Shown here in pieces: positions 56,125-64,000 of a DNA stretch of 64,000 nucleotides. How positions within the stretch are numbered: the first letter of the stretch is position 1; every line of letters starts with the position of its first letter. The stretch is from Deltaproteobacteria bacterium. Lineage in GTDB: Bacteria; Acidobacteriota; Thermoanaerobaculia; Multivoradales; JAHZIX01. Made by a program: the position numbers and the translations under genes. The DNA is taken from NCBI GenBank assembly GCA_022601195.1, contig JAHZIX010000052.1, positions 1 through 64,000 on the forward strand. Reading direction: 5' to 3'. Below the pieces are notes generated by a model. It had not been told where the DNA came from, made no database searches, and saw nothing but the letters and a program-made list of their open reading frames with translations.

Positions 56125-56354
56125 GATCGCCTCATCGCGGTCGGTATTAGCTCTGTCGGGCAAGGCCAGATTGAGCCGGAACGGTATCACAATCCTCAGC
56201 AAGACCTAGCTCCACCGGGACGACCTCAGGTCCCCAGCAAAGAAAAAGAGGTTGCCCCAGTGAACCCTCGACCTCGAAGAGACCCTTGAGCAAGCGGAGT
56301 ATAGAATCAGTCGCCGGAAATGATTCAGGCCGCTTGGCTGAGGGGAGCAAGACG

Positions 56355-57428
56355 ATGAGACTGACGAGAGCGAAGCGCGCCGGGCTTGTTTGGTGGGGCC
56401 TTTGTGGCTTCGCCACTGCCATAGTTTGTGGGGACCGGTCGAACGCGCAGCCGAACCCCAAACCGGAAGCCACGCCCTTCGAGGTGGCCAGCAATCGTTT
56501 ACAGGAGGCGATCGACCAGGGCCTTGCGCCAGGGGCAGCTCTATGGTTTTCCGAGCCAGGCACCGACGCGAAGGCAGCTTATTTCGGGCAATACCACGCC
56601 GAGACAAGAATCTCCATTGGCTCTTCTTCCCAATGGTTGGTGGCTGCGACGTTGATGACCTTGGTCGACGACGAGAAAATCTCTCTGGACGAGCCGATAA
56701 GTCAGTTCTTCCCTGATCTGGAATCAGCGACAGCAGCCCTCACTCTTCGTCAACTCCTCGCCCACAGTTCCGGCTTGCCAGCCCATCATCCCTGTATTGC
56801 CAATAACACCTCTCTCCTCGCCCAATGTGCCCAACAGATACTCGAGACATCTCCCAGCAACAAACCCGGTACCGAGGTACGGTTCGGCTTTGGCTCCTTT
56901 CAGATCGCCGGTCGCATCGCAGAAATTCTCACCGAGTCCAGTTGGGAAGATACTTTTCAAGCCCGCCTAGCGAAACCTCTGGAGATGGCTTCGACGAGCT
57001 TCGGAGACCACTCCAATCCCAGCGTTGGGACTGGGGCCTCCTCGACTCTAGAGGACTATGGGAAATTCCTTACCGAGCTGCTAGCTGCCCGAGCGGGGCG
57101 CGGCAAGGTCTTGTCCGCCCGATCTGCAGGAGAGATGCTCTCTAACCAGATGGGGGACGCCGTGCTGATTCCGGAATCGAGGCTCGCTGCCGGCCACCCT
57201 GCTATAGGAAGCTGGATCTACGCTTCCCCTCAACCCGTCGAAGGAGAGCGATTCTCCAGCCCAGCCATCTTTGGCTTTACCCCGTGGCTCGAAGTCTCCG
57301 AAAAGACGGCGGGGATCGTTCTTCTCCTCGCCGAACCGGACGAGGCCCGCGTCTTGGCCGAGCAAATTCACGCCGACTTGACCCTACCGGCTCCTTCGGA
57401 AGCGGATTCCGAATCTGCAAACCCATAG
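56355..57428 (+). CDS. Serine beta-lactamase-fold protein, probable pseudoenzyme
   Basis: 357 aa from ATG 56355 (GGGGAG 7 nt upstream). Signal peptide (AGLVWWGLCGFATAIVCGDRSNAQ), then a class-C beta-lactamase/PBP-like domain (PF00144 type): GLAPGAALWFSEPG, IGSSSQWLVAATLMTLVDDEKISLDEPISQFFP, LRQLLAHSSGLPAH. The Ser of the SxxK motif is present (S90) but the catalytic Lys is Gln93, and the YxN motif reads FGF (177-179). Two of the residues needed for hydrolysis are therefore missing, so it is probably a binding protein or has a different chemistry. It is divergent from the gcv operon. Confidence 0.85.
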   Translation: MRLTRAKRAGLVWWGLCGFATAIVCGDRSNAQPNPKPEATPFEVASNRLQEAIDQGLAPGAALWFSEPGTDAKAAYFGQYHAETRISIGSSSQWLVAATLMTLVDDEKISLDEPISQFFPDLESATAALTLRQLLAHSSGLPAHHPCIANNTSLLAQCAQQILETSPSNKPGTEVRFGFGSFQIAGRIAEILTESSWEDTFQARLAKPLEMASTSFGDHSNPSVGTGASSTLEDYGKFLTELLAARAGRGKVLSARSAGEMLSNQMGDAVLIPESRLAAGHPAIGSWIYASPQPVEGERFSSPAIFGFTPWLEVSEKTAGIVLLLAEPDEARVLAEQIHADLTLPAPSEADSESANP

Positions 57429-57450
57429 GAGAGGTGGCCAGGAGAAAGGC

Positions 57451-59784
57451 CTAAACTTCGAGGGTGGATTGCTGGAGTGGAGGAGCATCCACCTCGATGG
57501 GCTTCAAGCCAACCGCTTCCAGGAGTCTTTGAAATCTTGGATTCGAACGTAGAGGATCGAAAGCCGGTTTGACAGCCAACCAGATGAGATCCGTACTTCG
57601 GCCAGCCAAGCCCTCGTCCAAAGCCTCCAACGCTTGCCGGGTGCGCCCCATCCCGACCTGCACCAATGCCATCAAGACCGGCGACACATAACGAAACTGA
57701 GCTAGTTCCCGCAGCTCCGCCAAAGCCCCTTCCGCCTTATCCCCTCGCCCAGCTTTGGCCGATAGGTAACCGAGTACCGCCGTCATCTCTGGGCTCCCAC
57801 CGGAAAGCTGAATCGCCAGCTCCACTTCCCGGAGGGCATCTTCATGCTGCCCCAACTCACCGAGAGCCTGCCCGAGAAAGAGGTGGGCAATCGCGAAGCC
57901 CCCCTCCATCTCCAAGGCTTGCTCAAATTCCTTGACCGCCCGCTGGTAAGCCCGAGAGTAAAAAAAGCAAAGCCCAACGCTGACATTGATGGCCAGGGAC
58001 AATGGGTCGAGACGCAAGGCTCTGCGCAGCTGGGTCAGCGCTTCGTCGAAGCGCCCAGCGGGAATGAGACAGTGGTTGGCGTACCAGTGGTAGGCCGTCG
58101 GATAGCTGGGCCGAAGTCGAATTGCATGGCGAAAGAGCTCTGCGGCGCCAAGATAGTCCCAGTCGTAGGCCGCCCGCACACTGGCTTGCGCCGCGTACAC
58201 TTCCGCCAAACTGGCGTCGAGTTGTAGTGCCTGCTCCGCCGCCGCCGAGGACTTCGGCATGACTTCCCCCGGCGACTTCGCACCATAGACCCCTAGCACG
58301 GCGAAAGAATCGGCCAAACCAGCCAGTGCCCGAGCGTAGGTCGGATCTTCGTCGAGAGCTGCCTGAAAAAAGCCGATCCCCTTTTCGAGCTGACTCTCGG
58401 TTCTCTTGCTCCAGTGGTATCTCCCTTTGAGATAGAGGTGATAGGCATTCAGATTTCCCGGTTTGTCCACCTCGAGAACCAGCGATCGCTCTCCGCTCAG
58501 AGTCACTTCCAACGACTCCACGACCATGCGAGCGATATCGTCCTGAACTTCGAAGAGATCCTTGGCCTCCCGGTCATATCGCTCCGACCAGAGGTGATAG
58601 CCATCCGAAACCTTGGAGAGCTTGACCGTAATCCTGAGTCGCTCTACGGCCTTTCGAACACTCCCTTCGAGAACCGTATCGACATTGAGCTCCCGGCCAA
58701 TCTTTCGGATATCCACCGCTTTGCCCAAGAACTGGGCTGCTGAGGTTCGGGAGACCACCCGCAGACCTGGAACTCGGGTCAGAAGATGAATGAGCTCTTC
58801 CGCCAAGCCACAACAAAAATAGTCCTGATCCTGGTCAGCGCTGAGGTCCGAAAACGGCAACACTGCGATGGAGGTCGGTTGACTGACAACCTCGGGGACA
58901 CCTCGTAAGGAAAGAGTCTCGGAAGCCGGCCTCCAGGCAGGAGACTGAAGCTGGCCCGCCATCTCGGGGATCGTCTGGTACCTCGCCGCGGGATCTTTCT
59001 GTAGAGCTCTCTCCAGGACCGCCTCGATGTGATTCGATTCCGGTCTCCGATGCTCTCTCATGGGTGACGGCGTGTCGGTGAGAATGGAGAGAATCATCTC
59101 TCCCTGGCTCTCACCGGAAAACGGCAGGGAGCCGTTGATCATCTCGTAGAGCACAACACCCAACGACCAAATATCCCCACGCAGGTCAATACCTTGCCCC
59201 CGCAGGGCCTCCGGAGGCATGTAGCTGGTCGTCCCGAGGGCCTTCCCCGCCTGAGTCAGCCCCTTGGTCCCCGCTGCCTTGGCGACTCCGAAATCCAGGA
59301 TCTTGACCACCCCGTCGGGGGTAAGCATGAGATTTTCCGGCTTGATATCCCGATGAATGATCCCTTGTCGGTGAGCTTCCTCCAGACCCCGAGCCACTTG
59401 CAGTGAAATCTCGATGGCTTCTTGGATGGTCAGCGGTAGACGATCGATCCGCTCTCGAAGAGTTTCCCCCTCGTAGTACCCCATGGCAAAGAAAGGCCGC
59501 CCGGAGGGCAACTCGTCAACGGCAAAAATCGTGCAGATATTGGGGTGATCGAGCACGGAAGCGGATTGTGCTTCCTGAAGGAAACGCTCGCGAGCGGACT
59601 CATCGTCGAGACGTTCGATGGGAAGAAATTTGAGGGCCACCCAGCGTTTGAGACGCAAATCCTCAGCTCGGTAGACGACCCCCATGCCTCCGTGGCCGAT
59701 TTTCTCGACGACCTTGAAATGTGAAACCGTCTCGCCGATCAAAAGGTACGCCCTCCGAGCATCCTCCGGTTTACCCACTGCCAA
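57451..59784 (-). CDS. Serine/threonine protein kinase with TolB-like and TPR domains
   Basis: 777 aa. Kinase domain (about 22-290): G-loop GHGGMGVVYRA, Lys52 in ALKFLP, HRDIKPENLML, DFGVAKA. No transmembrane helix is evident. It is followed by a TolB/FlgO-like domain (TSIAVLPFSDLSADQDQDYFCCGLAEELIHLLTRVPGLRVVSRTSA) and about 12 TPR-type helices to the end. This architecture is common in Acidobacteriota. Start is TTG at 59784 in the ORF track; GTG at 59778 is an alternative. A stem-loop lies directly upstream of the start. Target is unknown. Confidence 0.93.
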   Translation of the reverse strand: MAVGKPEDARRAYLLIGETVSHFKVVEKIGHGGMGVVYRAEDLRLKRWVALKFLPIERLDDESARERFLQEAQSASVLDHPNICTIFAVDELPSGRPFFAMGYYEGETLRERIDRLPLTIQEAIEISLQVARGLEEAHRQGIIHRDIKPENLMLTPDGVVKILDFGVAKAAGTKGLTQAGKALGTTSYMPPEALRGQGIDLRGDIWSLGVVLYEMINGSLPFSGESQGEMILSILTDTPSPMREHRRPESNHIEAVLERALQKDPAARYQTIPEMAGQLQSPAWRPASETLSLRGVPEVVSQPTSIAVLPFSDLSADQDQDYFCCGLAEELIHLLTRVPGLRVVSRTSAAQFLGKAVDIRKIGRELNVDTVLEGSVRKAVERLRITVKLSKVSDGYHLWSERYDREAKDLFEVQDDIARMVVESLEVTLSGERSLVLEVDKPGNLNAYHLYLKGRYHWSKRTESQLEKGIGFFQAALDEDPTYARALAGLADSFAVLGVYGAKSPGEVMPKSSAAAEQALQLDASLAEVYAAQASVRAAYDWDYLGAAELFRHAIRLRPSYPTAYHWYANHCLIPAGRFDEALTQLRRALRLDPLSLAINVSVGLCFFYSRAYQRAVKEFEQALEMEGGFAIAHLFLGQALGELGQHEDALREVELAIQLSGGSPEMTAVLGYLSAKAGRGDKAEGALAELRELAQFRYVSPVLMALVQVGMGRTRQALEALDEGLAGRSTDLIWLAVKPAFDPLRSNPRFQRLLEAVGLKPIEVDAPPLQQSTLEV

Positions 59785-59795
59785 CAGCCTGGAGA

Positions 59796-59813
59796 GGAGC
59801 CTCCCAAGGCTCC
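59796..59813 (-). promoter_or_regulatory. Stem-loop just upstream of the kinase start
   Basis: GGAGCCT-CCCA-AGGCTCC is a perfect 7-bp stem with a 4-nt loop, 11 nt before the kinase TTG start. It lies where the ribosome binding site should be, so it may restrict translation. Evidence is structural only. Confidence 0.4.
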
Positions 59814-60285
59814 GGGCAAGGCTTTGACGGCGGCTTTTCGTCGAAAAGTGCTAGACAAACCTAGTTGTGTATCTGGCCTAGGTGTGCTTCTGGATCTTCG
59901 CCTAGACTCACCGCCGGACGCATCGCCCTCGTCGCCGAGGGACTCTCGTTACTGGCTGCTGAAATTCCCGAAGTCAACAAAGAGTATACCGTCACCGTGT
60001 CGGAGCCTCTTGGAACTGAGAATTTTCCTGCCACAATAACCGAAGCCAAGGGCATAGCGCCGACTTCCTCTGGCAACTGATTTCCAAGGCCGAGCCGCAA
60101 CCGCCCCTGGGACTCTGCAACCCGTCGTCTCTCTGGCAGTGAGGTAGTTTCAACTCGGCTTAGAAATTCCAGATCCAAGGGACGGATAGGCCTTCCCTCA
60201 GACCCTATTGGGCCGAAGCTATTCTCGGTAACTCAAGGCTGAGTAAGCGTTTAACGGTCTCACGGGTGGTTTCGCCCAGCAGCTT

Positions 60286-60478
60286 TGTGGAAATCTAGGT
60301 TCTCGTCCCTCGTCCATTTCTCTCAAAGCTAGACACCGTCAAGCTAAACAACTGAAAACAAAACACTTACAACAATGCACAATTTACAGGTCAAAACGCA
60401 AAAAGTCCCATAAAGAAGCAGGTTTATGGGACTATGGCACCCCTTTTCCACAAAGTTTTCCACAATCTCTGTGGAGAA
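60286..60478. other. Cluster of DnaA-box-like sites (origin candidate)
   Basis: TTTTCCACA occurs at 60444-60452 and 60456-60464, both fitting the DnaA-box consensus TTWTNCACA exactly, followed by an inverted near-match TGTGGAGAA at 60470-60478 (one mismatch) and another, TGTGGAAAT, at 60286-60294 (one mismatch). An AT-rich stretch lies just to the left. Three boxes within 35 bp resemble a chromosomal oriC or a DnaA-controlled promoter. No dnaA, dnaN or gyrB is in the window. Confidence 0.45.
60404..60433 (-). terminator. Strong hairpin with T-run on the minus strand
   Basis: AGTCCCATAAA and TTTATGGGACT form a perfect 11-bp stem with an 8-nt loop. On the minus strand the stem is followed by TTTTTGCGTTTT, the form of an intrinsic terminator. 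No gene is seen upstream of it on that strand (60434-60700), so it may end a small RNA or act as a barrier next to the DnaA-box cluster. Confidence 0.5.
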
Positions 60479-60700
60479 CTGGAAAGTGGTCGAAACTACC
60501 CTTCTTCACAGCGAGATCCCGAGCCCAGCACATGGTAGAATCTGTGCCGTCCCGCTGCCCATCGGAGGAGGCTCCGGCTCTTGGCAATGGCTCCCAATGA
60601 TTCTCAGCGAGTGTGTCGCGGGAGGCGAGTTCAAGGCCATTGGATCGATCCGTGACGGAGTCAACATCTTCAGAGACGTTCGACTAGTACAGGAAACTGC

Positions 60701-61876
60701 ATGCGAATCTCGATCATCACCCTAGTCTTCGCACTGTTCGCACCGCTCGTTGCGACTGCAGCTTCTCCCCAGCTCGACGCCATCCGCGAGCAAGCTGAGA
60801 ACGGTCAACCCAGACAAGCGCTACAGCGTCTCAATACCTATCTGTCTCAACATCCCGGGGAATTTGACGGCTTGCTGCTCAAGGGAAACCTATTGATCGA
60901 AGCCAAGGCTCCCAACAAAGCTGAGGAGATCTACCAGCGCTTGATCCGCGACTTCCCTCAACAGCCGGAGCCCTACAACAACCTGGCGGTGCTCCATGCC
61001 ACCGAGGGTCGTTACGAGGACGCAGCGGAGGTCCTTCAGCAAGCCCTGTTCACCCACCCTAGCTATCGAGCCGCCTATGAGAATTTGGGCAAGGTCTATG
61101 GCCGCTTTGCCAGTCAGGCCTACACCGAAGCGTTAGGAGTCAGGCCGCCGGAGGACACCGAGCCCATTAACCTGGTCCTACTGGCAAAGGCGGAACCATC
61201 GGGACCGACGAGTCCCCAGGGAACGAGTCCCCAGATGGCTAGGGCACAGGTCGCGAGGCCACAGGCAGCTTCCAACTCTAGGCTCCCGCAACCGGGCCAA
61301 CCCCCTGCCAGACCCACCGTCTCTCGACCTAGCGAAACCTCTCGGCCAAGTGAAAGCCAGCGCCCGAAACCCGCCGGCCCGCAGGCAACCCAAGAGACCC
61401 CCACAACCCACTCTCGGAGCAGTGGGGCAGCCGAACCGGCAGCAGCAGTCCCGAGCACCTCGGAAGAAGCGACGATGGAAGCCACCCGGCCCGCCAGCAG
61501 TCCCGAGATCGCCTCCTCCACCGACCCAGATTTCGATTCCAATGCCATCACTCAAATGGTCAGAGCCTGGGCCCGGGCTTGGTCGGAGCAGCGAGTTTCC
61601 GACTACCTAGACTTCTACTCCAGGTCGTTTCGGCCGGAGTCAGGAGCTTCTCGGGAGGCCTGGGCGGCGCTGCGGCGCAGAAGAGTTCAGGGACCCAAAT
61701 CGATTCGAGTGGTCGTGAACGAATTTACTCCACCGGTGCTGCGGGAGGAGACTGCATCCATTACCTTCACTCAGATCTACAGCTCTGACAACTTCTCCGA
61801 CACGATGAGAAAAAGTCTAGTACTAGGCTGGGAAGAGGGTGCCTGGAGGATCCTCGCTGAAGGGGAGCAGCCTTGA
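60701..61876 (+). CDS. Secreted TPR protein with NTF2-like C-terminal domain
   Basis: 391 aa, AGGA 7 nt upstream. Signal peptide (ISIITLVFALFAPLVATA). Residues 25-145 are TPR repeats (AIREQAENGQPRQALQRLNTYL, LKGNLLIEAKAPNKAEEIYQRLI, NNLAVLHATEGRYEDAAEVLQQAL). A long Pro/Ser/Gln-rich linker (about 170-285) follows, then an NTF2-like domain (ITQMVRAWARAWSEQRVSDYLDFYSRSFRPE...LGWEEGAWRILAEGEQ). The same C-terminal domain ends the next gene. Probably periplasmic, attached to cell-wall synthesis through its neighbour. Confidence 0.8.
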   Translation: MRISIITLVFALFAPLVATAASPQLDAIREQAENGQPRQALQRLNTYLSQHPGEFDGLLLKGNLLIEAKAPNKAEEIYQRLIRDFPQQPEPYNNLAVLHATEGRYEDAAEVLQQALFTHPSYRAAYENLGKVYGRFASQAYTEALGVRPPEDTEPINLVLLAKAEPSGPTSPQGTSPQMARAQVARPQAASNSRLPQPGQPPARPTVSRPSETSRPSESQRPKPAGPQATQETPTTHSRSSGAAEPAAAVPSTSEEATMEATRPASSPEIASSTDPDFDSNAITQMVRAWARAWSEQRVSDYLDFYSRSFRPESGASREAWAALRRRRVQGPKSIRVVVNEFTPPVLREETASITFTQIYSSDNFSDTMRKSLVLGWEEGAWRILAEGEQP

Positions 61877-63087
61877 GCATTCGACCCACCGAGCTCATCG
61901 CTTGGGGTTGCCTCGCGTTCTCGGTTCTGGGAGCCTCGCAGACCTCTGGATTGGATGTCGCTGAGCCCCTTCCAAAGGACGAGTATCTACCCCCTTCCAT
62001 ACAAGAACGCAGCTTGGTCACGGGACTTCTAGAGATCCGGCGAGGCCGCCTCGATACCGCTATGACGAACCTGGCTTCTCTGGTCAAGGAGCAGCCGGAC
62101 TTTCGATTGGCCAAACTGGTGTATGCCGACCTTCTCATGGTCAAGGCAGGGCGCTTTCATGGCTTTGGCAACGGCGGCCCCCGGGAGCTCGTCAGTGACC
62201 TTCGCCACGAAGCACAGGTCCGCCTACAGCGGTACATGGAGACTCCTCCGCCTGCCTCCATGCCCTCCAACATCATTCGACTACCAGAAGATATCGAGGC
62301 GGCTCTGGTTTTCGATGTGGACGGCCACCGCCTCTATATCGTTGGTCAGCAGCAAGGATCTCTGGTGCGAAGTGACGACTTCTACACCTCCATCGGCAAG
62401 GGAGGCATCGAGAAACAGGTAGAGGGAGACGAGAAGACCCCCCTGGGGGTCTACCACGTCGCCTCCTACCGATCTGCAAACAGTCTTCCGGATCTCTACG
62501 GAGCGGGAGCTTTTCCCATCAGCTACCCCAATAATTGGGATCGCCAGATGGGGCGAACCGGTAGCGGTATTTGGATACACGGCACGGAGTCCAACACCTT
62601 CAGTCGCCCCCCTCTCTCGAGCCGGGGATGTCTGACCCTCAGCAACCAGGACTTCGTAGAGCTACGAGAGGATGTCCGGGTAGGGCGCACTCCGGTCATC
62701 GTCAGCAGCGGCCTCCAGTGGTCCTCCAGCGAAGAGTTAGAGAACGCCAGACTTTCCATTACCTCTGCCCTGGAGTCCTGGAGACTCGACTGGGAAAGCC
62801 TCGACACGGAGCGATACCTTTCTCACTACTCCCGGACCTTTCGCAGTCGAAGCAGCAGGTTCCCTCAATTTGCTGCCCACAAGAGGAGAGTCAACCGGAG
62901 CAAGACCTTTGTTCAAGTTGACTTGAGCCAAGTTGGGATCTATCGCTATCCCGGGGAAGAAGAGACGATCCTGGTGGAGTTTCTTCAGGACTATAAGAGC
63001 TCAAACTTGAACGCGCAGCGCCGCAAGCATCAGTACTGGCGGCAAGAGGAAGGGGTCTGGAAAATCATCTTTGAGGGTGGCGCCTAG
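61873..63087 (+). CDS. L,D-transpeptidase (YkuD/YafK-like) with NTF2-like domain
   Basis: 404 aa from TTG 61873, overlapping the preceding stop by 4 bp (TTGA) with GGGGAG upstream. Signal-like N-terminus, short helical repeat region, then the catalytic domain (about 125-265): LVFDVDGHRLYIVGQ, EKTPLGVYHV and the active site IHGTE...SSRGCLTLS with catalytic Cys. It cross-links or trims peptidoglycan through L,D bonds, or attaches proteins to it. The last 120 residues form an NTF2-like domain (LESWRLDWESLDTERYLSHYSRTFRS...EGVWKIIFEGG) shared with the upstream gene. Confidence 0.9.
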   Translation: MSIRPTELIAWGCLAFSVLGASQTSGLDVAEPLPKDEYLPPSIQERSLVTGLLEIRRGRLDTAMTNLASLVKEQPDFRLAKLVYADLLMVKAGRFHGFGNGGPRELVSDLRHEAQVRLQRYMETPPPASMPSNIIRLPEDIEAALVFDVDGHRLYIVGQQQGSLVRSDDFYTSIGKGGIEKQVEGDEKTPLGVYHVASYRSANSLPDLYGAGAFPISYPNNWDRQMGRTGSGIWIHGTESNTFSRPPLSSRGCLTLSNQDFVELREDVRVGRTPVIVSSGLQWSSSEELENARLSITSALESWRLDWESLDTERYLSHYSRTFRSRSSRFPQFAAHKRRVNRSKTFVQVDLSQVGIYRYPGEEETILVEFLQDYKSSNLNAQRRKHQYWRQEEGVWKIIFEGGA

Positions 63088-63093
63088 AAAACG

Positions 63094-64000
63094 TCACCTA
63101 GCGAGTCTTTCCGGTTGGCGCAGCTCTGAGAGATGCTTCCTGATCCACCTCACCAGATCGACCCAAATCGCACTGCTTTCCTCACGACTTGGTAGCGAAA
63201 CCGCACTGGGTAATTCGAGAGTCACCACCGGAAGTCCGTTGTGAACACCCGCGTAGCGGCCCAAAGATCCGGGGTAGGTCCCTAGGAGCTTCAAATGGAG
63301 AGATCCCAACCGGTGTGGTGGGTCCTGGGGATCATCGAAATCCAAGATGTTGTGAGGAGCGTGAACGGAAACGATGACATCTGGACGAAAGCGGTCGATT
63401 TCCTCAGCGAGCCAGCGACTCTCGGGCTCACTCAAAGGGTCTGGACCTGGGTATCGGCGAGGATTGCGGCTGGTGCGCCGGACCCAATAGTCCCGGGTAG
63501 CTTCATGCCAGTCCGGACTCGGAAAGTTCCGGTTCAAATCGACACCGTTCTCGTTCATTCGTCGAGAAACGCCGCGCAATAGTCCGTCCGGGTTCAAGAC
63601 CGGGACGATCCGCCAGTGGAAGAGGCCCGAATGATGACGATCTAGGGTCGACATCCACCGAAAGACAATGCTGGTCGAAGAGTACTCATCTCCATGAATC
63701 CCTCCTACCAGAAGGACTCGCCCCATGGGCTCCCGAGTTGCCAGCGGTGGGAATTCCCGCACCAGAATCGGTATCCCTTTGACGGATGTAGCCTCGGATA
63801 GGTGCAGCCCGGAGCTAGTGCAATCCCGTTCCGAAACGCTATCTAGTTTCTCGGCCAACCGGGAACAAGTATTTTGGAAGCTCTGGACCGACTCCTCCGA
63901 GAGACGAAGAAGGGGAGCACGAAAGGCCGCAGCTTCCCAGGCGGGGACCAGGGTCAAACCCACCAAGATGACTCCCACGGAACACCCCCGAACACACCTC
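63094..64000 (-). CDS. M14-type zinc carboxypeptidase, MpaA-like (N-terminus outside window)
   Basis: At least 294 aa. The frame stays open to the window edge, and the in-frame upstream residues RCVRGCSVGVILVGLTLVP complete a signal peptide, so the start is probably beyond 64000. Zn site: HGDE (HxxE) and the later His in SVHAPHN; substrate Arg/Asn in DLNRNFP; catalytic Glu in TLELP. This fits murein-peptide amidase MpaA and relatives, which cut gamma-D-Glu-diaminopimelate bonds. It converges with the L,D-transpeptidase gene, 6 bp apart. Confidence 0.88.
   Translation of the reverse strand, partial: RCVRGCSVGVILVGLTLVPAWEAAAFRAPLLRLSEESVQSFQNTCSRLAEKLDSVSERDCTSSGLHLSEATSVKGIPILVREFPPLATREPMGRVLLVGGIHGDEYSSTSIVFRWMSTLDRHHSGLFHWRIVPVLNPDGLLRGVSRRMNENGVDLNRNFPSPDWHEATRDYWVRRTSRNPRRYPGPDPLSEPESRWLAEEIDRFRPDVIVSVHAPHNILDFDDPQDPPHRLGSLHLKLLGTYPGSLGRYAGVHNGLPVVTLELPSAVSLPSREESSAIWVDLVRWIRKHLSELRQPERLAR

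Larger units (their letters stand above)
59785..60700. other. 0.9-kb gene-free region between divergent genes
   Basis: No ORF here looks real; 59861-60178 (minus) and 59865-60080 (plus) are opposite frames of the same stretch with no family resemblance. The right half holds a locally AT-rich patch (about 60345-60425), the DnaA-box-like cluster, a long hairpin and a TAGAAT at about 60536. This is the largest non-coding stretch in the window apart from the 1-0.8 kb segment and probably has a structural or regulatory role. Confidence 0.55.

Noticed and set aside
56125-56354. Glycine riboswitch upstream of gcvT
   Set aside because: Read on the minus strand; no recognisable tandem aptamer core. 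The possibility cannot be excluded without a covariance search.
59861-60178. 105-aa ORF in the gene-free region
   Set aside because: Opposed by an equally long plus-strand frame, no domain and no ribosome binding site.

Overview
The window is about 64 kb of dense, moderately GC-rich bacterial chromosome. It looks like a Gram-negative, slow-growth-type genome, and Acidobacteriota (perhaps Thermoanaerobaculia-like) is my best guess. That guess rests on gene content only: a large Bat/MoxR aerotolerance operon, a Ser/Thr kinase fused to a TolB-like domain and TPRs, futalosine-type MqnA, split glycine decarboxylase (GcvPA/GcvPB), and Zn-ribbon and TPR proteins of unknown function. No rRNA or other decisive marker is present.

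Layout. 1-2.3 kb is accessory: the tail of an IS3-family transposase, a 160-bp segment bounded by inverted repeats, a VapBC-like RHH/PIN toxin-antitoxin pair with a palindromic operator candidate, and a Zn-ribbon protein. 2.6-4.5 kb holds an FG-GAP repeat protein and a membrane protein. 4.7-16.4 kb is one long co-directional operon: thioredoxin-BatD-like fusion, MoxR, DUF58, SurA-N-like TPR protein, BatD-like lipoprotein, BatA, BatB, BatC with thrombospondin type-3 repeats, BatD, BatE. 16.5-28 kb contains a secreted Cys-rich protein with its own terminator, an aminotransferase, rsmA, a GAF-GGDEF protein, an ALDH7-type dehydrogenase, a Na+/solute symporter with a small partner, a 2Fe-2S ferredoxin, mqnA, rho and engB. 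28-34.5 kb is a proteostasis block read leftwards behind two tRNA genes: tRNA-Lys, tRNA-Leu, tig, clpP, clpX, lon. 34.5-39.4 kb has thiS, a conserved unknown, then three crotonases and a thiolase. 39.4-43.6 kb is a ribosome/GTPase operon (rplU, rpmA, obgE, nadD, rsfS) that ends in an atypical sigma-54 activator and a DUF309 protein. 43.8-51.6 kb holds a tiny Zn-ribbon protein, a histidine kinase, hsp20, a peptide ABC importer without its ATPases, queA and a membrane protein. 51.6-56.1 kb is the complete glycine cleavage operon gcvT-H-PA-PB. 56.3-64 kb holds a beta-lactamase-fold probable pseudoenzyme, the Ser/Thr kinase, a 0.9-kb gene-free region with a cluster of DnaA-box-like sites, and a murein-related group (TPR-NTF2 protein, L,D-transpeptidase, M14 peptidase running off the window).

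How it fits together. MoxR plus DUF58 and the VWA/TPR/BatD proteins should act as an AAA-driven envelope complex; here it is joined to a thioredoxin and a SurA-like chaperone module, which suggests a role in envelope protein folding or redox stress. The tig-clpP-clpX-lon block and hsp20 cover cytoplasmic protein quality control. The crotonase/thiolase cluster suggests acyl-CoA degradation.

The most unusual items I found are: the DnaA-box cluster at 60.3-60.5 kb; a 15-bp-period repeat family shared by two distant loci; the extended Bat operon; a HAIR-like operator over the hsp20 promoter; and two probable degenerate enzymes (a beta-lactamase-like protein and a sigma-54 activator). I did not find a convincing new defence system, CRISPR array, prophage or biosynthetic gene cluster. 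All calls come from reading the sequence and ORF track; no database search was run.
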